Positions 8,061 through 13,944 of a stretch of 17,430 nt of DNA are shown in pieces (position 1 is the stretch's first letter; each line of letters begins with the position of its first letter). The notes under the pieces are model-generated. The model had not been told where the DNA came from. It made no database searches and saw nothing but the letters and a program-made list of their open reading frames with translations. The DNA comes from JAWVEV01 sp033856535 (lineage in GTDB: Bacteria > Actinomycetota > Thermoleophilia > Miltoncostaeales > Miltoncostaeaceae). The stretch covers positions 1 to 17,430 of the forward strand of contig JAWVEV010000016.1 of assembly GCA_033856535.1 (NCBI GenBank). Reading direction: 5' to 3'. Made by a program: the position numbers and the translations under genes.

Positions 8061-8756
8061 CTAGGGCTCCGCCTGCAGACGGAGCTTGATCCGCATGAGC
8101 GCCTTCTCGGCCCGGCGCTGCGACAGCTGGAGGAGCAGCGCGGTGAGCGCGATCCCGAGCACCGCCACCTGGGCCACGACGTACCAGACCAGCATCGAGC
8201 CCGGCATGTCGGCGCCGTTCTGGGTGAAGACCACCGGGTGCACGAACGACTCCGCGACCCGCACCGAGTAGAACGACAGCGGCACCGACGCGAACCCGGC
8301 GATCGCGTAGATCGCCGAGTAGCGCATGCGCCGCTCGCCGTCGGCGGAGGAGCGGAGCATGAAGTAGGCGCCGTAGAGCAGGAGCACGATCAGGAAGGTC
8401 ACCAGCCGGGGGTCGTTCCACACCCACCAGGTGCCCCACGAGGCGCGGGCCCAGATCGAGCCGGTGAGCACCACCAGCACCGCGAGGCCGAGGCCGACGC
8501 CGACCGCCGCCGAGGAGAGCTCGTCGTGCTTCTCGTCGCGGGTGCGCAGGTACAGCGCGCCGGCGACGCCGGCAAGGGCGAAGGCGACCAGCGAGGCGAT
8601 GGCGATCGACACGTGGAAGTAGAAGATCTTCTGGATGATCCCCTGGTCGGTGTCCTCCGGGGCGACCAGAAAGACACCGCAGGCGGCGAGCACGGTGAGC
8701 GCCGCCGAGAGGGTTCCGACGACCGCCGGGACCCTCGTGGAACGCGCCTCAGTCAT
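8061..8756 (-). CDS. ccmC: Haem handling protein CcmC (cytochrome c maturation)
   Basis: CcmC presents haem to the chaperone CcmE in system I cytochrome c maturation. The 231-residue product has about six membrane segments and the tryptophan-rich signature GTWWVWNDPRLVTF. The two external histidines that hold haem are present, in IFYFHVSIA and SFVHPVVFTQ. I chose ATG 8756 (MTEARSTRVPAVV); it overlaps the end of ccmB by 8 nt, and the frame continues only 11 codons further upstream. CcmA, CcmB, CcmC and a CcmD-like peptide lie in order, but no ccmE, ccmF, ccmG or ccmH is visible here, so the rest of the pathway must be elsewhere. The neighbouring haem genes make it a link between haem synthesis and c-type cytochromes such as the one at 14653-15147. 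Confidence 0.9.
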   Translation of the reverse strand: MTEARSTRVPAVVGTLSAALTVLAACGVFLVAPEDTDQGIIQKIFYFHVSIAIASLVAFALAGVAGALYLRTRDEKHDELSSAAVGVGLGLAVLVVLTGSIWARASWGTWWVWNDPRLVTFLIVLLLYGAYFMLRSSADGERRMRYSAIYAIAGFASVPLSFYSVRVAESFVHPVVFTQNGADMPGSMLVWYVVAQVAVLGIALTALLLQLSQRRAEKALMRIKLRLQAEP

Positions 8757-9438
8757 CGAAGACGAACTCGTAGGTCGCGTAGGCCACAAGCCCGAAGATT
8801 ACCGCATAAACCGCCAGGAACGTGCAATAACCGCGGTACTCTGAGAGGTCGTTCGACCCCGCTGTGACGGCATGAGTGGCCCCCGCTGCGGCGATCACGA
8901 CGGGCAGCAGCGAGGGCAGGAAGAGGACCGGCAGGAGCAGGTCCCGGGCCCGCGTGAAGACCGCCATCGAGGCGAGCAGCGCCCCCACCACGCCGATCCC
9001 CAGATCGGCCAGCAGGCAGACCAGGACGACCCACCCGACGTCACCCAGGTGGGGGCTCTCGACGAAGAGCAGCAGGGCCAGCGGCACCGCCAGCAGCTCG
9101 ACCACGGCCATGTAGCAGGCGATGGCGATGATCCGCGAGACGAGCAGCGCCAGCCGCGGCACCGGGGCGACCAGCAGCCCGTCGAGCACCCGCTGCTCGC
9201 GCTCGGGCACCCAGGTGCGGCCCACCGCCAGGACCGCGGTGAGCGCCAGCGTCGCCCAGAGCACACCGCCGGCGAACGGGGTCAGGTCGTCCGTCCGGCT
9301 GCCGACCGCGAACTCGAAGATCAGCATGACCGCCAGCGCGAACAGCGCCATCGCCAGAAGCGTCTGGCGGGTGCGCAGCTCGAGGCGCAGGTCCTTGAGG
9401 ACCAGCGCACGCAGCTGGCGGGCGGCCCGGGGCTTCAC
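8749..9438 (-). CDS. ccmB: Haem exporter membrane subunit CcmB
   Basis: A 229-residue integral membrane protein of the CcmAB ABC transporter, which uses ATP to release haem-loaded CcmE from CcmC. The N-terminus has LVLKDLRLELRTRQ, the usual cytoplasmic lead-in, and then about six hydrophobic helices. The family hallmark, a conserved cytoplasmic segment with ERE and GLL, is seen as VPEREQRVLDGLLVAPVPR. The GTG start at 9438 overlaps the ccmA stop by 4 nt (GTGA); the C-terminus (TYEFVFDD) runs 8 nt into ccmC. The length is normal. The last ~30 codons have fewer GC-ending codons than the rest of the gene, a small dip in an otherwise very GC-rich region. Confidence 0.88.
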   Translation of the reverse strand: MKPRAARQLRALVLKDLRLELRTRQTLLAMALFALAVMLIFEFAVGSRTDDLTPFAGGVLWATLALTAVLAVGRTWVPEREQRVLDGLLVAPVPRLALLVSRIIAIACYMAVVELLAVPLALLLFVESPHLGDVGWVVLVCLLADLGIGVVGALLASMAVFTRARDLLLPVLFLPSLLPVVIAAAGATHAVTAGSNDLSEYRGYCTFLAVYAVIFGLVAYATYEFVFDD

Positions 9439-10127
9439 GCGACCAGCCGCTCGTAGCGGGCGCGCAGCGCCGCCGGGTCGAGGCCGGCGGTCGGCTCGTC
9501 GAGGACGGTCCGCCCGGCGCGCAGCACCATCACCCGGGTCGCCTGCGCGACGGCCCGCTCCACCTCGTGGGTCACCAGCACGACGCCGCGGGCGCCGCGG
9601 GCCTCCTCCAGCATCGCGTCGAGCAGGCGCCGGCCGGCCGCGTCGAGGCCGGCGTGCGGCTCGTCCAGCAGGAGCAGGCTGGGCCGGTGCAGCATCAGCC
9701 GGGCCAGGCCGAGCCGCTGCGCCATGCCGCGGCTGAACTCCCGCACGGCGTCGTAGGAGCGCGCGAGCAGCCCCACCTCGCGCAGGACCGCGTCGATGCG
9801 CTCGCTCGCCGCCGGCACCCCGTAGAGGTCGGCGTAGAGCTCCAGGTTCTGCCGCGCCGTCAGGTCGAGGTAGACGAGCGGGTCGTGGCCGAGGTACCCG
9901 AGCAGCCCGCGCACCGTCCCCGCCTCCTTCGGGCAGGGGTGGCCGGCGATCGCCAGCGTGCCGGCGTCGGGGCGCAGCAGGGTGGCGAGCGTGCGCAGCA
10001 GGGTGCTCTTGCCGGCGCCGTTCGGCCCCAGCACGGCCAGGCACTCCCCGTCCTCCAGCCGGACGTCGACCCCGTCGAGCGCGCGCCGCTCGCCGAAGCG
10101 CTTCACCAGCCCGGCGGCCTCGATCAG
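9435..10127 (-). CDS. ccmA: ABC transporter ATPase CcmA (haem export), probable CTG start
   Basis: The 230-residue ATP-binding partner of CcmB. Walker A is GPNGAGKST (34-42), the signature loop EFSRGMAQRLGLAR (130-143; SRGM is usual for CcmA), Walker B LLLLDEP (151-157), D-loop AGLD, and the switch histidine in VLVTHEVE (H187). The start appears to be CTG 10127: the reading LIEAAGLVKRFG has exactly the N-terminus expected of ABC ATPases, no ATG, GTG or TTG precedes it nearby in frame, and it overlaps the upstream gene's TGA by 4 nt (CTGA). Starting at the GTG 7 codons later would remove the first beta strand. Oddly, the C-terminus repeats a Walker B/D-loop-like string, VLDEPTAGLDPAA (208-220), encoded by a near-copy of the real Walker B DNA (see repeats at 9472 and 9637). 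Confidence 0.9.
   Translation of the reverse strand: MIEAAGLVKRFGERRALDGVDVRLEDGECLAVLGPNGAGKSTLLRTLATLLRPDAGTLAIAGHPCPKEAGTVRGLLGYLGHDPLVYLDLTARQNLELYADLYGVPAASERIDAVLREVGLLARSYDAVREFSRGMAQRLGLARLMLHRPSLLLLDEPHAGLDAAGRRLLDAMLEEARGARGVVLVTHEVERAVAQATRVMVLRAGRTVLDEPTAGLDPAALRARYERLVA
9472..9503 (-). repeat. 32-nt direct repeat copy B within ccmA (C-terminal end)
   Basis: Encodes LDEPTAGLDPA near the CcmA C-terminus. It matches 9637-9668, the true Walker B/D-loop DNA of the same gene, at 28 of 32 positions by hand alignment. Copy-to-copy distance is 165 nt, a multiple of three, so the frame is kept. Confidence 0.7.
9637..9668 (-). repeat. 32-nt direct repeat copy A within ccmA (genuine Walker B/D-loop)
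   Basis: Encodes LDEPHAGLDAA, the functional Walker B glutamate and D-loop of CcmA. The second copy at 9472-9503 differs at four positions. Confidence 0.7.
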
Positions 10128-11014
10128 GACAGCGTCACCTCGGCGACCACGGCGGCCAGGAAGAGCAGCGCGAGCACCCCGTTCGCGTTGCCGAAGGCGA
10201 CCTGGATCCGCTCGGGCGACGACGGCGCCACGATCAGGTTCTCGTAGCCCAGCACGAGCGCGCAGGCGGCGACGCCGGCGAAGTAGATCCCGCCCGCGCC
10301 GGCCGCCGCGCCGGCTCCGGCGAGCAGCGCCACCGCGGCCAGGTGCAGGACCCGCGTGAACCAGAGCGCCACGTCGGGGCCGAAGCGGGCCGGGACCGAG
10401 TGGACGCCGTGCGCCCGGTCGAAGTCCACGTCGAGCAGCGCGTAGATGATGTCGAAGCCGCCGATCCAGACCGCGACGGCGGCACCGAGCAGGAGCGGCG
10501 CGGCCTCCATGTCGCCGGTGACCGCGAGCCAGGCCCCGACCGGCGCGAGCCCGATGGTCAGGCCCAGGGCCAGGTGGCAGGCCCAGGTGACCCGCTTGGC
10601 GAGCGGATAGAGCACGAACGCCAGCACGGGCACGGGCCAGAGCACCCAGGTCTCCCGGGGAAGCTGGCTCACCGCCACGAGCAGCGTCGCCAGGCTGACG
10701 GCGCAGAAGACCCAGACCTGCCTCGCCACGAGGCGGCCGCTCGGGAGCTCGCGGACGGCCGTCCGCGGGTTGAGCGCGTCGATCTCCGCGTCGAGCAGCC
10801 GGTTGAGCGCCATCGCCAGCGAGCGGGCGCCGACCATCGCGACCAGGATCCACCAGAGGCGGGCGGCGCTCGGCACCTCGAGCCGGGCGAGCAGCGCCGC
10901 GGCGAACGCGAACGGAAGCGCGAACACCGTGTGCTTGAAGCGGACCAGGCCGAGCAGGGCGGGCACCAGCCCGAGCCCCGCCGCCGGCCGCGTCGCGCCC
11001 GAGGACGTGGACAC
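10124..11014 (-). CDS. mqnP: UbiA-like prenyltransferase of the futalosine menaquinone type (MqnP-like)
   Basis: A 296-residue polytopic membrane enzyme of the UbiA superfamily, which attaches polyprenyl diphosphate to an aromatic acceptor. The first Asp-rich motif is NRLLDAEID (71-79, with N71, D75, D79) followed by NPRTAVRELPSG; the second is GGFDIIYALLDVDFDR (185-200) followed by AHGVHSVPARFG. NR in place of ND in motif 1 and the whole second motif match the subfamily annotated as putative 4-hydroxybenzoate polyprenyltransferase (TIGR01475), found in organisms with the futalosine route to menaquinone and identified there as MqnP. Which quinone is made here is inferred. The GTG start at 11014 follows a TAACAT box by 7 nt, so it may head a leaderless transcript running through the ccm and hem genes. 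Its TGA overlaps the ccmA start. Confidence 0.85.
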   Translation of the reverse strand: MSTSSGATRPAAGLGLVPALLGLVRFKHTVFALPFAFAAALLARLEVPSAARLWWILVAMVGARSLAMALNRLLDAEIDALNPRTAVRELPSGRLVARQVWVFCAVSLATLLVAVSQLPRETWVLWPVPVLAFVLYPLAKRVTWACHLALGLTIGLAPVGAWLAVTGDMEAAPLLLGAAVAVWIGGFDIIYALLDVDFDRAHGVHSVPARFGPDVALWFTRVLHLAAVALLAGAGAAAGAGGIYFAGVAACALVLGYENLIVAPSSPERIQVAFGNANGVLALLFLAAVVAEVTLS

Positions 11015-11021
11015 GAGGCGG

Positions 11022-11027
11022 ATGTTA
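11022..11027 (-). promoter_or_regulatory. Candidate -10 box for a leaderless transcript of the prenyltransferase/ccm/hem operon
   Basis: TAACAT ends 7 nt before the GTG start at 11014 and fits the TANNNT pattern common before leaderless genes in Actinobacteria and Deinococci. There is no ribosome binding site in the gap. I see no convincing -35 box; the place where it would fall lies inside the terminator-like hairpins. Unproven. Confidence 0.35.
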
Positions 11028-11029
11028 GA

Positions 11030-11059
11030 GCCCCGCGCGGGGCCGTCCGGCGGGCGGAC
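11030..11059 (-). terminator. Tandem hairpins after the sigma-factor operon
   Basis: The 54-nt gap between the membrane protein gene (ends 11069) and the prenyltransferase gene (starts 11014) holds two adjacent inverted repeats: GTCCG/CGGAC with a 5-nt loop (11045-11059) and the perfect palindrome GCCCCGCGCGGGGC (11030-11043). There is no T-run, which is usual for terminators in very GC-rich actinobacteria. It would separate the sigma unit from the ccm/hem operon. Confidence 0.4.
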
Positions 11060-11068
11060 CGACCCCGA

Positions 11069-11860
11069 TCAGCCGCAGCCCTCCGGGTCCGTGCAGAAGC
11101 TGAACGCGATTCCGGAGAGGTCGGCCCGCGCCACCTCGCGCCCGTCGGCGGCGCGCGCGACCAGCTCGCGCGGGCCGCGGTCCGGGTCGGCGATCAGCAC
11201 GAAGCCGTCGTAGGCCACCGGGGACGCGACCGTGCCGCCGTCGGCGTAGCGCAGCTCCACCCGGGTCACGACGTCCTGCGCCACCCCCCAGAGCGCCGCG
11301 CGACCACCGTCGGCCGGCGTCGCGATCAGGGGCGCGACCGCACCCTCCTCGAGCCGCGAGGTCCAGTGCGCGGCGTCGCCGCACTCGTTCAGGTGGCGCC
11401 CCAGGCTCAGGCAGGCCTCGCCGGGCCGGCGGCCCTGGAAGGCGACCAGCCGCTCGTCCCCGGCCTGCGCCAGCACGCGGGGGCTGCCAGGGGCGGCGTC
11501 GCTGAGGAAGTTGAGCGCGTTCAGGGCGCCGACCGGGTCGTCGAGCGGGAGCGGGACGCCCGGCGGCTCGCCGCCGCCGAGGAAGCGCTCCAGCCGGTCG
11601 ATCGCCCCGAGCACCGCGGCCCGGGCGCCCGGCACCGCGGTGACGGTCCCGAGCGCGACGACCAGCGCGAGCACGAGGGCCATCGCCCACGCCGGCGCGA
11701 GGGCCGCGCGGCCGGGCGACGGGGCCAGGAGCCGCCGGCGCGCCGGGCGCTCCCGCGCGTCGCGCAGCACCGCCCGCACCTCCGCGCCCGTCGGCTCCAG
11801 CTCGGGCAGGTCGGCCCCCAGCGTCATGCGCAGAAGCGCCTCGAGGCGCTCGTCGGTCAT
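11069..11860 (-). CDS. Single-pass membrane protein encoded with an ECF sigma factor (possible anti-sigma partner)
   Basis: A 263-residue protein I cannot assign to a family. Residues 1-50 are charged and would be cytoplasmic (MTDERLEALLRMTLGAD, then a basic RERPARRR stretch); one hydrophobic helix lies at about 54-77; the remaining ~185 residues would be outside the membrane. That outer part has four cysteines, two in ACLSLGRHLNECGD and two in the last 11 residues (FCTDPEGCG), suitable for disulfides. The ATG at 11860 overlaps the sigma factor stop by 4 nt (ATGA). A short cytoplasmic N-terminus, one helix and a sensory outer domain directly after an ECF sigma gene is the typical anti-sigma arrangement, but there is no HxxxCxxC zinc motif, so this is inference from position and topology. 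Confidence 0.7.
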   Translation of the reverse strand: MTDERLEALLRMTLGADLPELEPTGAEVRAVLRDARERPARRRLLAPSPGRAALAPAWAMALVLALVVALGTVTAVPGARAAVLGAIDRLERFLGGGEPPGVPLPLDDPVGALNALNFLSDAAPGSPRVLAQAGDERLVAFQGRRPGEACLSLGRHLNECGDAAHWTSRLEEGAVAPLIATPADGGRAALWGVAQDVVTRVELRYADGGTVASPVAYDGFVLIADPDRGPRELVARAADGREVARADLSGIAFSFCTDPEGCG

Positions 11861-12531
11861 GGCTCGTAGGCCTCGAGCGCCGGGGACGCCTTCAGCGCCG
11901 TGCGGGCCCGCGAGAGCATCGCCGCGGCGCTGCCCGGCCGGCAGCCGAGCGCGTCGGCCACCTCGCGCTCGGTGAGGTCGTGGCCGTAGCGCAGCACCAC
12001 GGCCAGCTGCTGGCGCTCCGGGAGGTCGGCGAGCGCGGCGCGCACCGCGGCGCCGGCGGCGAAGGCCTCGAAGGGGTCGTCCGGGTCGGGCGGGACGGCG
12101 TCGCCCAGGAGGTCGAGCGGCGTCTCGGCCTCGCGCCGCGCCCGGCCGCGCTTCAGGACGCGCAGCGTGCGCCGGACCGTGATCCGGTGGACCCAGGCGT
12201 CGAAGCGCTCCAGGTCGCGCAGCTGGGCGAGGTCGCGGATCACCTCGATGGCCACCTCCTGGGCGATGTCGCCGGCCTCATCGCGGCCGCGCAGCACGCC
12301 GCCGGCGGTGCGCAGGGCGACCCGCAGCACGTGCTCGGCCACCCGCTCCAGGGCGTCGTCGTCACCCCGCCGGGCCGCCTCGAGCGGCAGCGGGCGCGCC
12401 GGCCCGCGCGACAGCGGCGCCGAGGCGCCGAGGGCCGCCGCCCGCGCGACGATCGCCCGGGCGCGCGCCGCCGACGGCCGCCGCCACCCGAGCCCGGGGG
12501 CGCACGGCGCGTGGGCCGCCCGGGCGAGCAC
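11857..12531 (-). CDS. ECF-family RNA polymerase sigma factor
   Basis: A 224-residue sigma-70 family protein of extracytoplasmic-function type. Region 2 is seen as DEAGDIAQEVAIEVIRDLAQLRDLERFDAWVHRITVRRTL, with the expected core-binding helix and the FDAWVHRI promoter-melting/-10 segment. Region 4 is ALADLPERQQLAVVLRYGHDLTEREVADALGCRPGSAAAMLSRARTAL, the helix-turn-helix that reads the -35 element. An acidic Pro-rich linker joins them. GTG 12531 is chosen because it lies 3 nt after the upstream gene's stop; it gives about 40 residues before region 2, somewhat long, and the real start could be further in. It sits between a secreted protein gene and a membrane protein gene, so it may answer an envelope signal. 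The target promoters are not evident from the window. Confidence 0.9.
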   Translation of the reverse strand: MLARAAHAPCAPGLGWRRPSAARARAIVARAAALGASAPLSRGPARPLPLEAARRGDDDALERVAEHVLRVALRTAGGVLRGRDEAGDIAQEVAIEVIRDLAQLRDLERFDAWVHRITVRRTLRVLKRGRARREAETPLDLLGDAVPPDPDDPFEAFAAGAAVRAALADLPERQQLAVVLRYGHDLTEREVADALGCRPGSAAAMLSRARTALKASPALEAYEP

Positions 12532-12533
12532 GG

Positions 12534-13061
12534 TCAGGCGCGATAGATGGCGTCGACCCGGTCGTTCCAGCCGGGCGGCATGTCGCCGGCGCGGCGCGGC
12601 TTGCGCTCGAGCTTGGCTCCGCGGCCCCTCGGCAGGTCCGAGAAGCGCACGGTCCTGTCGCAGCCCGTCGCCCACGAGGAGATCGAGTTGCGCCAGCTCG
12701 GGTCCAGGTCCTGCCAGTACCCCTTGTGGTACAGCGCGAGCATCCCGCCCTCGCGCCCGGGCTCCTGCCACACGCGCAGGGCCGGATAGCAATTGTCGCC
12801 GGCGCGCGGCTGAGCCGGGCCGGCGGCCTTCGCCTGGATCGGGGTGTCGAAGCAGGCGAGGGCGCCGTCGGCGAGGTTGCAGGCCAGGCCGAGCCCGAGG
12901 AGGACGTCGCTCGGGAAGAGGCCGCCGTGGTAGCTGCCGAGCTCCGGGAAAGGCATGATCACCGGGATCCCCGGCAGCGGCGGCAACGGCCCCGCCGAGG
13001 CGGCGGGCGCGATCATCGCGAGGGCCGCGAGTCCGGCGGCGGCGAGGTGGCGGGCTCTCAT
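12534..13061 (-). CDS. Secreted Cys-containing protein, possibly beta/gamma-crystallin or peptidase-inhibitor I36-like
   Basis: A 175-residue exported protein. The signal peptide is clear: MRARH, a hydrophobic Ala/Leu core, and a likely cut after PAASA at 23/24. The mature part has four cysteines (about C61, C70, C91, C134), consistent with two disulfides. The segment ALRVWQEPGREGGM through LDPSWRNSISSWATGC resembles the repeat of beta/gamma-crystallin-like proteins and I36 inhibitors, which end in a similar N-x-I/V-S-S-W/V motif; this similarity is by eye and weak. The C-terminus is basic (RGRGAKLERKPRR). ATG 13061 is preferred over the adjacent GTG 13064 because the ribosome site AGGGAGG ends 5 nt before it. 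The ECF sigma gene follows after 3 nt, so the two are probably co-transcribed. The function is unknown. Confidence 0.75.
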   Translation of the reverse strand: MRARHLAAAGLAALAMIAPAASAGPLPPLPGIPVIMPFPELGSYHGGLFPSDVLLGLGLACNLADGALACFDTPIQAKAAGPAQPRAGDNCYPALRVWQEPGREGGMLALYHKGYWQDLDPSWRNSISSWATGCDRTVRFSDLPRGRGAKLERKPRRAGDMPPGWNDRVDAIYRA

Positions 13062-13165
13062 CACGGCCTCCCTGGAGCCGGTGGCGGACGCCCCGCATGA
13101 TGACGGCCGCGCGGGCGCGGCGCGAGATCGCGCGGGCCGCGGAGAGCCGCCGGACGGTCATCCAT
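13061..13165 (-). other. Possible 34-residue leader ORF upstream of the secreted protein gene
   Basis: An ATG at 13165 (MDDRPAALRG, Arg/Pro-rich) reads to a TGA that shares one base with ATG 13061 (TGATG), the classic arrangement for termination-reinitiation. A second ATG at 13161, in another frame and 6 nt after AGGGAG, has the better-spaced ribosome site; that frame runs open through the sigma-factor gene and codes for nothing recognisable before it. One of these may be a leader peptide, or both may be chance. Confidence 0.25.
13067..13073 (-). promoter_or_regulatory. Ribosome binding site of the secreted protein gene
   Basis: AGGGAGG lies 5 nt before ATG 13061 and only 2 nt before GTG 13064, which decides the start in favour of the ATG. 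It is one of the few strong Shine-Dalgarno sequences in a window dominated by overlapping starts. Confidence 0.7.
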
Positions 13166-13243
13166 CTCTCCCTGGGGTCGGGACGAGCGCGCGCACACGC
13201 GCCTTTACGCGGTACGGGGCCCGCGGAGCGCGATCTCTTGCAC

Positions 13244-13257
13244 GCCCCGCGCGGGGC
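13244..13257 (-). terminator. Palindrome directly after the dipeptidase stop codon
   Basis: GCCCCGCGCGGGGC follows the TGA at 13258-13260 with no gap. The identical 14-mer occurs at 11030-11043, again just past the end of a transcription unit. There is no T-run. A stem-only terminator or a transcript-stabilising hairpin is plausible. Confidence 0.4.
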
Positions 13258-13944
13258 TCAGGCGGCGGGCGGCTCCGCGGCGGCGTAGCGCGCCGGCCGG
13301 CCGGCGACCAGCCCCCAGAACTGGTCGCCGTGGTCGAAGTGCCACCACTCCTCGGAGTAGGCGGTGAACCCCTCCCCGGCCATGGCCCAGAAGAGCAGCC
13401 GGCGCCGGTCGCGCACCTCGCCCGGCTCGTCCTCGAGCGCCCGCGCCGCCGCGTACGGCACGAACGCGTCGAACGAGGTGCCCAGGTCGAGCGGGACGCC
13501 GTCGCCGTCGCCGAGCGTCAGGTCGACCGCGCCGCCGGTCAGGTGGGGCGGGGGCGCCATCGGCGCGATCGACGGCGGCGTGACGTACACGGCCGCCGCG
13601 CGCTCGATGGCGTCGGGCGGCCAGTCGGAGTGGATCGCGCTGAGCTCGGTCAGGTACGCGTCGTAGATCGCCGCCTGCGTGGCGAGCGGGCGGTAGCCGT
13701 CCCAGACCACCAGGGTGAGCCCGTCGGGCAGCCCGGCGGCGATCCGGGCGAGCCGCTCGGCCACGCCCTGGCGCACCCATGAGCGCGGCAGCGCCCCCGG
13801 CAGCCCCCACTGGAAATACTGCGGGTCGTCGCGCACGCGGCTGCCGATCGCATCCACCGCGACCAGCGGCTCGTTGACCGGCTCGATCGGCACCTCGCGC
13901 CAGCCGGCGGTCGATCCCAGCGGAGGGATGGGGCTCAGCGCCAC
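13258..13944 (-). CDS. D-alanyl-D-alanine dipeptidase, VanX/DdpX family (peptidase M15D)
   Basis: A 228-residue zinc dipeptidase. The family's key residues are all present: the substrate-binding arginine in VVWDGYRPLATQ (R85), zinc ligands H134 and D141 in HLTGGAVDLTLGD, the catalytic glutamate E199 and third zinc ligand H202 in SEEWWHFDHGDQFW. The length fits VanX-type enzymes (about 200 residues), and there is no signal peptide, so it acts in the cytoplasm on D-Ala-D-Ala. In pathogens VanX gives vancomycin resistance together with VanH and VanA; neither is here, so recycling of peptidoglycan dipeptides is more likely. The GTG start at 13944 overlaps the end of the dehydrogenase gene by 10 nt, indicating co-transcription; the reason for that pairing is not evident. 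Confidence 0.9.
   Translation of the reverse strand: MALSPIPPLGSTAGWREVPIEPVNEPLVAVDAIGSRVRDDPQYFQWGLPGALPRSWVRQGVAERLARIAAGLPDGLTLVVWDGYRPLATQAAIYDAYLTELSAIHSDWPPDAIERAAAVYVTPPSIAPMAPPPHLTGGAVDLTLGDGDGVPLDLGTSFDAFVPYAAARALEDEPGEVRDRRRLLFWAMAGEGFTAYSEEWWHFDHGDQFWGLVAGRPARYAAAEPPAA

Larger units (their letters stand above)
13062..13257. other. Intergenic gap between the dipeptidase and secreted protein genes
   Basis: About 195 nt without an established gene. It holds the palindrome at 13244-13257, an alternating purine-pyrimidine tract (GC/AC steps, 13187-13202), the possible leader ORFs and the ribosome site AGGGAGG. A promoter for the sigma-factor unit should lie here, but I see no convincing -10/-35 pair. 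Confidence 0.6.

Noticed and set aside
11069..11860. Zinc-binding anti-sigma (ZAS) domain in the sigma partner
   Set aside because: The N-terminal cytoplasmic part has no cysteine and no HxxxCxxC motif; any anti-sigma role would rely on a different fold.
11857..13161. A 434-residue version of the sigma factor starting at ATG 13161
   Set aside because: Its first half is an out-of-frame reading of the secreted protein gene, which has a clear signal peptide and ribosome site; only the last ~220 residues are sigma factor.
13187..13202. Alternating purine-pyrimidine tract as a regulatory Z-DNA element
   Set aside because: Sixteen nt of GC/AC steps is ordinary in DNA of this composition and nothing else supports a function.
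13258..13944. Vancomycin resistance gene cluster
   Set aside because: Only the VanX-type dipeptidase is present; there is no VanH dehydrogenase, VanA-type ligase or VanRS pair. The neighbouring dehydrogenase is an SDR, not a D-lactate dehydrogenase.
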